NCBI GenBank assembly: GCA_964580235.1
Contig: CAZOJY010000064.1
Span: forward strand, 1 to 19,524
DNA length: 19,524 bases
Direction of reading: 5' to 3'
Source of the DNA: G020348385 sp964580235
Lineage (GTDB): Bacteria; Acidobacteriota; Aminicenantia; Aminicenantales; Aminicenantaceae
Positions 1 through 7,643 of this stretch are shown here, piece by piece. Below the pieces are notes generated by a model. The model was not told the DNA's origin. It was given only the letters and a program-made list of their open reading frames with translations, and did not search any database. A program made the translations under genes and the position numbers. Within the stretch, counting starts at the first letter, position 1. Every line of letters begins with the position of its first letter.

Positions 1-1
1 T

Positions 2-44
2 TTCCGGTAACGTGTCCCTTAAATTTTCGGTACATGTCCCTGAT
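2..44. repeat. Imperfect direct repeat at the window edge, possible mobile-element end
   Basis: Two copies of a roughly 18-base unit lie next to each other: one contains CGGTAACGTGTCCCT (about 5-19), the other CGGTACATGTCCCT (about 28-41). Tandem copies of motifs of this kind often occur at the outer ends of insertion sequences, but no transposase reading frame is visible because the window starts here. The rest of 1-136 shows no gene. It holds one short palindromic core, TGAATAATTCA, at about 90-100. Confidence 0.4.
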
Positions 45-136
45 TTCAATGAATATAGTATTAAATCCCGGTAAAAAAAATCATGTTTATGAATAATTCA
101 GGATAAATAAACACATCTATTATCGGAGCAAAACTA

Positions 137-1117
137 TCAACGATTCACTTCTCGGATGCCTAGCATGTCTTTGAATCCCTCAGCCAGATTGTAATGTGGC
201 TGGAATGCCAATTCTTCCCTGGCCTTAGATGAGGAAAAAAGCCACCGAGTCTTTGCCATTGCATTCCAGACCTTCCGCCCAAAATAGAGTTTTTTGTAGC
301 CCGCGGCCCGGAGGATGTCAGCCGACCAGGCCAGGAAATAAATGAGCTTTTCGGGGATTGGGAGAAAAACGGAATCGCCCAACACAATTTTCTTGAGAGT
401 AAGAAGCACTTCTCTCCATGAATATCCTTGCCCATCGGTGAGGTAGTAGGTTTGGTTTCGGGCTTTATGTGATTCTGCGGCCTGAAGAATACCCCGGATT
501 AAATCTTTAATGTAGATCAGGCTTGTGGAATGTCCCTCCTCCTTTAGGAAGGGGATGATATGCATTCGGATGAGTTTGACCAACATTTCGGTCTCCTGCT
601 GCCTGGCGCCGTAGACATTCGGCGGACGGATAATGGTTGTGGGAACCTTATCCCAAATTTCTATGAGCGCCTGCTCTCCTTTGAGCTTGGTGCGCCCATA
701 CTCAGAAACCGGGCGGGGCGGCTGAGCCTCGTCGAAATGATCGCCGGCTGGCGTCGGCCCCGCAACGGAAATTGAGGAGATATAGACAAAACGTTTGAGT
801 CCGGGATTTTTTCGGAGACAGGCGTTAGCAAGATCTCTGGTCAATCGATGATTGGCTTTCTCGTAGACCTCGGCAGGAGCGTGACGAATCCGGGCTGCCA
901 GGTGGAATATGTAATCCTGCCCCTCCACCGCCCTCTCCAGCACATTTTGGTTGCTGAGAACGCCACGATGGATGTGCACAGGCATTTTTTGAATGACGCC
1001 GGTCCGGCTTTGCGGCCGAACCAAACAGGTCACGTCCCAATTTTTATCGACAAGAGTTTTCAACAGGTGACTCCCGATAAATCCTGTGGCTCCTGTGATC
1101 AGGGCCTTAGGAGACAT
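137..1117 (-). CDS. NAD-dependent epimerase/dehydratase (extended SDR family)
   Basis: A 326-residue extended short-chain dehydrogenase/reductase that probably acts on a nucleotide-sugar or similar substrate in the cytoplasm. The N-terminal Rossmann motif GATGFIG (residues 9-15) binds NAD(P). The serine-rich strand YISSISVAG (112-120) and the YxxxK pair (Tyr140, Lys144, in SEYGRTK) are the catalytic residues of the family, and RPPNVYG (about 164-170) is the usual substrate-side motif. The ATG at 1117 is preferred over an upstream in-frame start at 1192: it has an AAAGGA-type ribosome site and places the glycine motif at the expected distance. It overlaps the end of the upstream VTT-family gene by 11 bases, so the two are probably co-translated. 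The exact substrate cannot be told; sugar epimerase, dihydroflavonol-reductase-like and sterol-dehydrogenase-like members all look similar at this level. Confidence 0.85.
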   Translation of the reverse strand: MSPKALITGATGFIGSHLLKTLVDKNWDVTCLVRPQSRTGVIQKMPVHIHRGVLSNQNVLERAVEGQDYIFHLAARIRHAPAEVYEKANHRLTRDLANACLRKNPGLKRFVYISSISVAGPTPAGDHFDEAQPPRPVSEYGRTKLKGEQALIEIWDKVPTTIIRPPNVYGARQQETEMLVKLIRMHIIPFLKEEGHSTSLIYIKDLIRGILQAAESHKARNQTYYLTDGQGYSWREVLLTLKKIVLGDSVFLPIPEKLIYFLAWSADILRAAGYKKLYFGRKVWNAMAKTRWLFSSSKAREELAFQPHYNLAEGFKDMLGIREVNR

Positions 1118-1796
1118 GGGACGGTCCTTTCTTTTTTCGGTTGCGCAGGCCCTGAAGGATGGAAACATTCGCGACGACAATGAGAATAACAAAGAGAGCG
1201 ATCAGCAAATAGTCCGGAATTTGTATTTTGTACCCGATAAAGGCAAGAAATACGAATCTTGGAAACCGGGAAAGAAAAACGGCAAGAACATATTTAACTA
1301 AAGAGTAACGGGCCAGCACAACCAAAAATCGCAGAGGGTAGAACGGGATAGGGGTAATCCCTGCTACCCAAATGGCAAGAAAAGGCGCTTTTTTAAAAAA
1401 CTGGACTGTTTTTTTCACAATCCTTTTTTCAAACAGGCTTATGAAGATTTTTAGGTCAGAAATATATTTAAAGACAGAGTAATTCAACATCTCGGTGAGC
1501 AGGGTGCTGGAAACAGCCACGAGAGCGACTGTAAAGGGGCTGTAGAATTTCCCAAAATACAAAAGGACCGGCTCATGTGGGGCCGTGGCGATAAGAAACT
1601 CGGATGGAAAGCTGTAGAAAAACAACACCCACAGGCTTTTACTTTCTTGAAGGCCCTTGGATGTGATCCACACAAATAGCAGGGTTAAAACAAAGACGAT
1701 TTGAAGAACAAAAAGGAATGTTTTTACCCAGGCTTGATATTTTGATTCCTTCTTTGTCACAGGAACGGATGGGGTCTCGTCAGTTGCCGGATTCAT
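1107..1796 (-). CDS. VTT/SNARE-associated (DedA-like) integral membrane protein
   Basis: A 229-residue membrane protein. A hydrophilic N-terminus (residues 1-25) is followed by a first membrane segment (about 26-46), further hydrophobic segments across the middle, and a last one near 195-215, ending in a basic tail (RNRKKK). The stretch with GITPIPFYPLRF followed by a basic/aromatic segment and another helix resembles the VTT (DedA/TVP38/TMEM64) domain, which in characterised members is linked to lipid flipping and envelope homeostasis. The ATG at 1796 has GGAG/AAGGG just upstream, inside the remains of the PHP gene. Its 3' end overlaps the downstream epimerase start by 11 bases, which points to an operon. 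A family-level call is reasonable; substrate and role are not. Confidence 0.7.
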   Translation of the reverse strand: MNPATDETPSVPVTKKESKYQAWVKTFLFVLQIVFVLTLLFVWITSKGLQESKSLWVLFFYSFPSEFLIATAPHEPVLLYFGKFYSPFTVALVAVSSTLLTEMLNYSVFKYISDLKIFISLFEKRIVKKTVQFFKKAPFLAIWVAGITPIPFYPLRFLVVLARYSLVKYVLAVFLSRFPRFVFLAFIGYKIQIPDYLLIALFVILIVVANVSILQGLRNRKKKGPSHVS

Positions 1797-2209
1797 CCCT
1801 TATCTCCGTAACAGAAACCCAAGGCGCACTCTCCACGCTGATCTGGATATCCACTCTTCCATCCTTGGCTGTGAAATAATCACCTGGGATATATGTTTTG
1901 TTGATCTTGAAATTCACAACGGGTCTGCTAGAGGCAAAAGAATGTCTCTTTTTCATTGCTTGGATAAGGGCGGCCACATCAACTCTTTCTGCTACAATGG
2001 ATTTGATCCTTTCGGCAATATCCACCCTCCCGTCCGAATAAATGGTGTGCATATGAGGGTCCACGGAAATGAGATTTTCCGTATGGACAACTTTGTCTAT
2101 CTGGAAGACCAGTCTCTTCTGTTATCACTTGAGCCGCGAAATCCTCTGCCAGAAGTAAGGTGCCCGTGAGCAGAATTACAAAGAGACAAAAGGGGATCAA
2201 TTTTTTCAT
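1780..2209 (-). pseudogene. Decayed exported PHP-domain (CehA/McbA-like) metallohydrolase
   Basis: The ATG at 2209 has a good AGGAG site and opens a clear signal peptide (MKKLIPFCLFVILLTGTLLLAE). That frame continues only to 1979 with nonsense after about residue 35. From about 2122 the neighbouring frame takes over and reads RLVFQIDKVVHTENLISVDP followed by HMHTIYSDG, the first metal-binding HxH motif of PHP phosphoesterases. After AERVDVAAL, where the family normally continues TDHN and some 200 residues of metal-site sequence, the reading jumps directly to RRHSFASSRP-like sequence (here KKRHSFASSRPVVNF) and a GDYF...APW segment typical of the C-terminal beta domain. It ends abruptly at the start of the VTT gene. 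Frameshift, internal deletion and C-terminal loss together indicate a non-functional gene; the promoter side is intact and may now serve the genes downstream. Confidence 0.75.
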
Positions 2210-2267
2210 TTTTTTCTCCTTGTTATTTTTCTGTATGGATTTTTTGGCTTGCCATGGAAATAACAAC

Positions 2268-2295
2268 AATATACCAAACGTTGGATTTATTCAAT
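2268..2295 (-). promoter_or_regulatory. Possible promoter of the minus-strand cluster
   Basis: Read on the minus strand, an extended -10 (TGG then TATATT, plus-strand 2268-2273) follows a TTGAAT at short spacing (15). It sits about 60 bases upstream of the PHP remnant start and would transcribe that remnant, the VTT gene and the epimerase. The spacing is poor, so confidence is low. Confidence 0.3.
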
Positions 2296-2306
2296 GAAGA
2301 GGTGTC

Positions 2307-2336
2307 TTGAAATTCGATGGATTGTTTCGTTAGAAT
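2307..2336 (+). promoter_or_regulatory. Sigma-70-type promoter for the COG3375 acetyltransferase gene
   Basis: TTGAAA (2307-2312) and TAGAAT (2331-2336) are separated by 18 bases. The predicted start of transcription is near 2343, about 30 bases before the ATG at 2372. The same two hexamers recur before the ferritin-like gene. Confidence 0.55.
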
Positions 2337-2371
2337 GACTTTGGAAAGATAAAAATAAAAGGCTCCCGTTC

Positions 2372-3361
2372 ATGAAAAATTTAGACATAATTCATATTAT
2401 AGGGAAAAAAAAGTACCTGTTTGCTGTAGAGATGTCCTGCGAGAAAAACGATTACCAAAAGTATGAAGATTTGAGGCAAGAGATATGGAAGGAACCTAAC
2501 GATCAGATGGCGGGCCTTCGTAATATGCTCTCTGAGAGCTATTTCAACAGGGGAAGCAGCCTTTTTACGGGCGTTTTTGTAGCAGATGAAGCAGGCCGTT
2601 TCCCTAGAGATGGTGATCATCTGGCGGGCTTTTCTTATGGTTTTGTGGGGGTCCGGGATAAAGAATTGGGATTCCGATCCCATAAAAATTTTCTCTTTTA
2701 TTCCCAATATTTGGGTGTGAGGAAAGACTTCCAGAATTTAGGGCTGGGTTTTTTAATCAAAGAATTTCAGAAAAGAGTTGTCCTCCAGGTTTTTGGAATC
2801 GATACCATCACCTGTACGTATGATCCTTTGACTGGAGTGAATGCGTATCGGAACATCCATCGATTCGGAATGAAGATCCTCGAGTATCGGGAGACCTATT
2901 ATCAAGATTTTTCGGGTGAGCTGAATAGAGCCGATGTGCCGATCGACCGGATGTTTGCATCCTGGGATTTGACCGGAGACATCGTAAGGATAGACTATGA
3001 TTTCAGTGATCTTGTTAAGTCCGATCACCTCGTGATCTGTTCAGAAATTTCTGCAGTCCAGGGGAACAGTGGCACTGTCCAACTTGAGGTTGTCACCGGT
3101 TTTAGGCCTGAATGGGATCGAGAATTTGCCCTGGTAGAGATTCCGTTTGATTTCTACAGGATGCTTAGAGAGACGGATGTGCCCGATGAAGAAGTCCGAA
3201 AAATTCCGCTGGATTGGCGGTTGGCGACGCGGGAAATTTTCCAACAACTTTTTGAGCGCAGATACAGGGTTATTGATTTCAGAATATATCAAGATGAGGA
3301 CAGAAAGAGGGATTTTTATGTTCTGAAAAAATCACATCGGTCCTGCAAATGCTCCTTTTGA
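2372..3361 (+). CDS. GNAT-superfamily acetyltransferase-like protein (COG3375 type)
   Basis: A 329-residue soluble protein. The first half has the layout of a GNAT fold: a region with LAGFSYGFVGVRD (about 84-96), then LFYSQYLGVRKDFQNLGLGFLIKEFQK (about 107-133), whose strand-turn-helix with N-L-G-L-G matches the acetyl-CoA pyrophosphate-binding motif A, followed by TYDPLTGVNAYRNIHRFGMK, a conserved block of the COG3375 family. The C-terminal third (about 215-329) is family specific. COG3375 proteins are predicted acetyltransferases without a settled substrate. The ATG at 2372 has AAAGGC upstream and a promoter at the right distance. The gene stands alone: 10 bases later a weak hairpin and then a new promoter begin. 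Confidence 0.75.
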   Translation: MKNLDIIHIIGKKKYLFAVEMSCEKNDYQKYEDLRQEIWKEPNDQMAGLRNMLSESYFNRGSSLFTGVFVADEAGRFPRDGDHLAGFSYGFVGVRDKELGFRSHKNFLFYSQYLGVRKDFQNLGLGFLIKEFQKRVVLQVFGIDTITCTYDPLTGVNAYRNIHRFGMKILEYRETYYQDFSGELNRADVPIDRMFASWDLTGDIVRIDYDFSDLVKSDHLVICSEISAVQGNSGTVQLEVVTGFRPEWDREFALVEIPFDFYRMLRETDVPDEEVRKIPLDWRLATREIFQQLFERRYRVIDFRIYQDEDRKRDFYVLKKSHRSCKCSF

Positions 3362-3362
3362 T

Positions 3363-3387
3363 AAGGCCGGATTGAAATACGGCTTTT
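3363..3387 (+). terminator. Weak hairpin with T-run after the acetyltransferase gene
   Basis: AAGGCCG and CGGCTT can pair with one bulged base around an 11-base loop, followed by TTTT. The stem is short, and the downstream promoter's -35 lies inside the loop, so this may not terminate efficiently. Confidence 0.3.
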
Positions 3388-3400
3388 AAACGACTAGAAT
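3372..3400 (+). promoter_or_regulatory. Sigma-70-type promoter for the ferritin-like/ABC operon
   Basis: TTGAAA (3372-3377), a 17-base spacer and TAGAAT (3395-3400) give a start of transcription near 3407 and a leader of about 105 bases before the ferritin-like gene. Both hexamers match those of the promoter at 2307-2336. Confidence 0.55.
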
Positions 3401-3512
3401 AAAAAGTCATGAAGCTGAAAAGTTATAAAACAAATTGGAAGGGGAAAATAGAAAAGAGAACAAAAACCTGGAAACAGATCCTGCCAGAAAAATAATATAA
3501 AGGAGATGACAT

Positions 3513-4034
3513 ATGTCAAAAATAGGCAAAGATACCGAAAACGCCATCAGAGATGCCATCATACTTGAAATCAATGGCCGGAAATTCTTCAACCATGCGG
3601 CTGACGTGACCCATCATCCCAAGGGAAAAAAAATGTTCCTGCATCTGGCCCAGGAAGAGGTCAAACATCTGGATCGGTTCAGCAAGATGTTCAACGAAAT
3701 CCTCGGCGGATCGGATTGGAAAAAGGACCTCATACCCAATGATGTTTCCGGTGATGCTCCACTGGTCGAGAAATTGAGGGAAAGCATGAAGCTGGAGGAA
3801 AGAAAGGGTGAAATAGAGGCCCTCCGGATCGGCATGGAACTCGAACGCAGCGCCATAACATTTTTCCAGGAAGCCGCCGATGCCACTGATGATCCGGTCG
3901 CAAAAAAAATATTCCTCGAGATCGGCGAGGAGGAAAAGTTTCACTTTGACCTTCTCCAGGCTCAATACGACTCGGTTACAGGGACCGGGTTTTGGCTTGG
4001 CAGTGCCGAATTCCAAATGGACGGGAAGTGGTAG
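3513..4034 (+). CDS. Rubrerythrin-type ferritin-like di-iron protein
   Basis: A 173-residue four-helix-bundle protein. Two repeated halves each supply a helix glutamate and an ExxH pair: Glu19 with Glu49/His52 (QEEVKH), and Glu111 (MELERSAITFF) with Glu141/His144 (EEEKFH). These are the di-iron ligands expected of the rubrerythrin/ferritin-like family. No C-terminal rubredoxin CxxC module is present, so it is the erythrin-only form; such proteins reduce peroxide or handle iron in the cytoplasm of anaerobes. The ATG at 3513 has a strong AAGGAG site. Its last codons overlap the start of the ABC ATPase gene, so the three genes 3513-6099 probably form one transcript. The exact function (peroxidase, iron storage, sensor) is open. 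Confidence 0.85.
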   Translation: MSKIGKDTENAIRDAIILEINGRKFFNHAADVTHHPKGKKMFLHLAQEEVKHLDRFSKMFNEILGGSDWKKDLIPNDVSGDAPLVEKLRESMKLEERKGEIEALRIGMELERSAITFFQEAADATDDPVAKKIFLEIGEEEKFHFDLLQAQYDSVTGTGFWLGSAEFQMDGKW

Positions 4035-4750
4035 AAAATTCCTGGCAAGAATTGGAATCCTCTGCCATCATAAAGGCCGACAGGCTCACAAAGATTTATT
4101 TCTTGGGCAAAGTCGAAGTCGTTGCCCTGAAGGATGTATCCTTGTCTATCCCCAGAGGAACTTTCCTGGGCGTAACCGGTCCGTCAGGATCGGGGAAATC
4201 GACATTCTTAAATCTTATCGGAGGCTTGGACACGCCTACCTCGGGTGCTATTTTTGCCCGGGGGAAAATGGTCTCGCAGATGAGCAACGAAGAGCTGGCC
4301 CGGTATAGAAGGGTTGATGTGGGAATGATCTTTCAGTCCTTCAATCTTATCTCCTTCCTTACCGCAGCAGAAAATGTGGCCCTTCCCCTCCTTTTTTCAG
4401 GAGTAGCGAAAAAGGATAGAAGGCAGAAAGCCATGGAGGTTTTGGCGAGGGTGGGACTGGGCAAAAGAGGCAGGCATCGGCCTTTGGAGCTATCCGGCGG
4501 TGAGCAGCAGAGAGTGGCCATAGCCCGGGCTCTCGTTAACCAACCGGATGTCCTGCTGGCGGATGAACCCACGGGGAATCTGGACAGCCGGACTTCAGAA
4601 GAAATTGTCCAGATTCTGGCTGACCTGAATAGGGATCGCTCGATAACGGTGATTCTGGTTTCCCATGAAGAAAAGGTGATAAAAAAATATGCTGATTGGG
4701 TCATTCATCTTCAGGACGGCAAACTTGTCAGTCAGGAAAACACACAATGA
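4028..4750 (+). CDS. ABC transporter ATP-binding protein (MacB/LolD type)
   Basis: A 240-residue ATPase of the class that powers MacB/LolCDE-type mechanotransmission systems. It has Walker A GPSGSGKST, the Q-loop in MIFQSFNLI, the signature LSGGEQQRVAIARAL, Walker B VLLADEPTGNLDS and the H-loop VSHE. The start is uncertain. The open frame extends to a TTG at 3992, but the GTG at 4028 overlaps the ferritin-like stop by only 7 bases and leaves the expected short N-terminus before IIKADRLTKIY; a TTG at 4052 is also possible. None has a strong ribosome site, which suits translational coupling to the gene before. The stop overlaps the permease start (ATGA). The partner permease is the next gene; no membrane-fusion (HlyD/MacA) protein is present nearby. 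Confidence 0.9.
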   Translation: MVENSWQELESSAIIKADRLTKIYFLGKVEVVALKDVSLSIPRGTFLGVTGPSGSGKSTFLNLIGGLDTPTSGAIFARGKMVSQMSNEELARYRRVDVGMIFQSFNLISFLTAAENVALPLLFSGVAKKDRRQKAMEVLARVGLGKRGRHRPLELSGGEQQRVAIARALVNQPDVLLADEPTGNLDSRTSEEIVQILADLNRDRSITVILVSHEEKVIKKYADWVIHLQDGKLVSQENTQ

Positions 4751-6099
4751 GGCTTTCCGACTATATCGAAAAATCATTTTCCAATCTCTGGCGGAGAAAA
4801 CTGCGGACGTTGCTGACAACATTCGGCGTGATCATCGGTATCGGAGCGTTGGTCTGTATGATTGCATACGGAAAGGGTATCCAGAAAAACGTCTCTGAAA
4901 GTTTCACACAGATGGAACTTTTCAATTACATCTCAGTTTTTACGGATTCAGCTTTATCCCGATTGGGTATCGGTGAAGGAGCGGCAAAAAAAGAGACAGA
5001 CAGGGATTCTCAGGCCGTTCTCGATGACGGCGTTATAGAGAAGATCAAAGGGATGAGGGGAGTGGATGCGGTATTTGCCGATGTCCGGTTTCCGGCCTCT
5101 GTCCGGTTTAATGAAAACGAGGAATTTACACTCATTCAGGTTCTTTCCGCCGAACTGGCATCCTCCCGGCTGATAAAGCTCCGGGCGGGAACATCCTATG
5201 TTTCTGACGGAGAAAATTCTCTCATCATCAGCGATTCTCTGCTCACCCGGCTTAAGGTTGAAGATTTTGAATCTGTCCTCGGAAGAGAAATTGCCATTTC
5301 TACCCTGTCGTTTGATTTCAGCCATGTCAATCCGATGGATATCGCCTCCATTTTCCAGGGAGATCAACTGCCCTTTTCAAAGGAAAGTTATGTGTTCAAG
5401 ATTGTGGGGATCGCAGAGAGGATGGGCTTTGGTGGACCTGCTCTTCTCCGAAGCGATGTTTTTATTCCACCCGGCGCTGCAGAGGGCCTGAAAAAGCTGC
5501 CTTTTTCTAACCTGTGGGACCTCTTTCGATCCCCGGCTGGTCGCCAGGGATACAGCTTGGTCAATGTCAAACTCTCCTCTCCCCGGTTTGTAGATTCTGT
5601 GAAGAAGAGGATCACGAGCTTGGGGTTCCAGAGTTTTGCACTGATGGATCAGTTTGAGGAGTTGAAAAGAGGATTTTTGGTCATGGATGCCGTGCTGGCC
5701 GTTGTAGGGATGATTGCAATCGTTGTCGCCTCGCTGGGGATTGTCAACACGATGGTGATGTCCATTATGGAGAGATTTGCCGAAATCGGGATCATGAAGG
5801 CTGTCGGGGCCAGCGACAGGGACATCAAAAAGATATTTTTTTTTGAGGCCAGTATGATCGGATTCCTCGGAGGACTTTTTGGGTTGGTCCTGGGATGGCT
5901 GGTGAGCGGTGTGATCAATCAGATCGTCAATTATTTTCTCACAGGTCAGGGTGTCCCGTTTATTCAATTCTTCAGCTTTCCCTGGTGGCTCTGTTTGGGC
6001 GCTGTTCTGTTTGCGATGCTGGTCAGTCTGGTGGCAGGGATCTATCCGGCCGTCCGTGCGGCTCATGTCAATCCTGTGGTTGCCCTCCGACACGATTGA
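4747..6099 (+). CDS. ABC transporter permease (MacB/FtsX family)
   Basis: A 450-residue permease with the MacB topology: one N-terminal membrane segment (about 20-40) after a basic cytoplasmic stretch (RRKLRTLLTTFGVIIGIG), a large extracytoplasmic domain (about 45-305), and three C-terminal membrane segments (about 313-335, 368-392, 413-436). The loop after the second segment, IMERFAEIGIMKAVGASDRDI, is the conserved coupling region of the FtsX domain that contacts the ATPase. The ATG at 4747 overlaps the ATPase stop by four bases; a longer in-frame reading from 4696 lies wholly inside the ATPase gene and is discounted. Substrate unknown: lipoprotein, peptide or lipid export are all possible for this family. 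Confidence 0.9.
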   Translation: MRLSDYIEKSFSNLWRRKLRTLLTTFGVIIGIGALVCMIAYGKGIQKNVSESFTQMELFNYISVFTDSALSRLGIGEGAAKKETDRDSQAVLDDGVIEKIKGMRGVDAVFADVRFPASVRFNENEEFTLIQVLSAELASSRLIKLRAGTSYVSDGENSLIISDSLLTRLKVEDFESVLGREIAISTLSFDFSHVNPMDIASIFQGDQLPFSKESYVFKIVGIAERMGFGGPALLRSDVFIPPGAAEGLKKLPFSNLWDLFRSPAGRQGYSLVNVKLSSPRFVDSVKKRITSLGFQSFALMDQFEELKRGFLVMDAVLAVVGMIAIVVASLGIVNTMVMSIMERFAEIGIMKAVGASDRDIKKIFFFEASMIGFLGGLFGLVLGWLVSGVINQIVNYFLTGQGVPFIQFFSFPWWLCLGAVLFAMLVSLVAGIYPAVRAAHVNPVVALRHD

Positions 6100-6170
6100 G
6101 AGAGCATTAACCATCCCCAAAAGCCACATTTATCACGGAAATAAGGATGCTTACGTAAGAAAAGAGAAAT

Positions 6171-6199
6171 TTGAAATAATTTAGGTTTTTTAATAAAGT
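6171..6199 (+). promoter_or_regulatory. Sigma-70-type promoter for the M19 dipeptidase gene
   Basis: TTGAAA (6171-6176), a 17-base spacer and TAAAGT (6194-6199) place transcription start near 6206, about 34 bases before the ATG at 6240. The intergenic gap 6100-6239 holds nothing else that I recognise. Confidence 0.5.
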
Positions 6200-6239
6200 A
6201 AAAAGGCTTTAAAAATTTAGGGAAGAAGGAGATAAGCAC

Positions 6240-7484
6240 ATGAGACAGAGATACTTGATCAAAGGGATGGCTTTTTTGGCCATGGGATTGCTCTTGCTCT
6301 CTTGTTCGCCCCAATCAGGTGAGCAAGACCTCCTTGCAAGGGCGAAAGAAATTCATGAGCGTGTGCTGACAGTAGACACACACTCCGATACGCCTTCCCG
6401 TTTGCTCGGAGAAGAATGGGCCATTGGTGAATGGCACAACCCGGACGAGAAAGGAAGCGGCTGCATCGACCTTCCCCGGATGAAAGAGGGAGGTCTGGAT
6501 GCCGAGTTTTTTGTTGTTTTTGTGGGGCAGGGAGAACGGTCAACAGAAGGATACGTTCGTGCCAAGGAACGGGCGGACCGCCTGCTCGATGCCATCCATC
6601 AAATGACAAAAGATTATCCTGACCTGGTGGAAATTGCTACAACACCCGATGATGCCTACAGGCTTGAGAAATTGGGGAAGAGGGCGGCTTTTATCGGCAT
6701 GGAAAATGGCTATCCGATCGGAAAAGACCTTTCACTGGTTCAATATTTTTATGATAAGGGGATACGCTATCTCACTCTTTGTCACGGCGGTGACAATGAT
6801 ATCTGTGACTCGTCCTTCGAAACAGAAAATCCAGAGGACAACGGTTTGACGGAGTTTGGAAAAGAAGTCGTCGCAGAGTGCAACCGGCTGGGCATCATGG
6901 TGGATGTGTCCCATGTTTCGGATAAGTCCTTTTTTGACGTGCTTCAGGCTGCCAGAGCTCCAGTCATCGCTTCCCATTCCAGCGTCCGTGCCATCTGCGA
7001 CCATCCCAGGAACCTTACGGATGAAATGCTCAAAGCTTTGGCTGCAAACGGAGGGGTGATCCAAATCTGTTTTGTCTCCAGTTTTGTGAAAACGCCAAAA
7101 CCAAATCCCGATAGAGATGCCGCCATGGCCAGACTCCAAGAGAAATATGGCCCGAGAGGAGAGATCAAAGATGAAGAGACACGCGAAAAAATGCGCCAGG
7201 AATACATGGCCATAAGGGAGAACTACCCTGTTGAAAGGGCCACATTGAAGGATATTGTTGACCATATCGATCATGTGGTGGATTTGATTGGAGTGGATTA
7301 TGTTGGAATCGGAACAGATTTCGATGGAGGGGGAGGTGTTGACGGGTGTGATGACGTCAGCGATATGCCCCACATCACAGAAGAGCTTGTCCGCCGCGGT
7401 TACTCTGATGAGGATATCCAGAAGATATGGGGGGGCAACCTGATGCGCGTTTTTCGTGAGGTTCGAAGCATCGCAAAACAATAA
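6240..7484 (+). CDS. Membrane dipeptidase-like metallopeptidase (M19 family), lipoprotein
   Basis: A 414-residue zinc dipeptidase of the renal dipeptidase (M19) family, probably anchored in the outer or inner membrane facing outwards. Residues 1-21 form a lipoprotein signal with lipobox LLSC (Cys22). Metal ligands expected of the family are visible: His48 and Asp50 (THSDTP), bridging Glu155 (GMENG), His225 (DVSHVSD) and His246 (SHSSVRAICDHPRN, with the substrate-binding arginine at 257). The late aspartate is in GTDFDGGGG. Length and motif order fit a full-length enzyme; family members cleave dipeptides, including D-amino-acid-containing ones, and some are linked to peptidoglycan peptide turnover. 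The ATG has a strong AAGGAG site and its own promoter, so it is probably a single-gene unit. Confidence 0.9.
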   Translation: MRQRYLIKGMAFLAMGLLLLSCSPQSGEQDLLARAKEIHERVLTVDTHSDTPSRLLGEEWAIGEWHNPDEKGSGCIDLPRMKEGGLDAEFFVVFVGQGERSTEGYVRAKERADRLLDAIHQMTKDYPDLVEIATTPDDAYRLEKLGKRAAFIGMENGYPIGKDLSLVQYFYDKGIRYLTLCHGGDNDICDSSFETENPEDNGLTEFGKEVVAECNRLGIMVDVSHVSDKSFFDVLQAARAPVIASHSSVRAICDHPRNLTDEMLKALAANGGVIQICFVSSFVKTPKPNPDRDAAMARLQEKYGPRGEIKDEETREKMRQEYMAIRENYPVERATLKDIVDHIDHVVDLIGVDYVGIGTDFDGGGGVDGCDDVSDMPHITEELVRRGYSDEDIQKIWGGNLMRVFREVRSIAKQ

Positions 7485-7643
7485 ACTCCGGAAAACCTCT
7501 ATGTCAATACATCCAGATTAAGTGGCTCTCTTCCATTTTGTGTGGGCCTGATTTTCAGGGTTATCTTAGCCATCAGGTATGTCCTCTACTCTAGTGAGGA
7601 TATTTAACGCTATTCCCTCACCGCCCTTCCCGGCGGATATGAA

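Noticed and set aside
3409..3495. 28-codon lysine-rich reading frame (MKLKSYKTNWKGK...) in the leader of the ferritin-like gene
   Set aside because: It begins only a base or two after the predicted transcription start, has no ribosome site and has the composition of A-rich non-coding leader. It could be a leader peptide but nothing supports translation.
3516..4016. Long antisense reading frame (166 codons) opposite the ferritin-like gene
   Set aside because: It is a shadow of the real gene: the sense strand has conserved di-iron ligands and a strong ribosome site, while the antisense product has no recognisable motif.
5377..6129. 250-codon antisense frame opposite the permease gene
   Set aside because: Rich in His, Gln and Asp as expected from reading membrane-helix codons backwards; no start context or motif.
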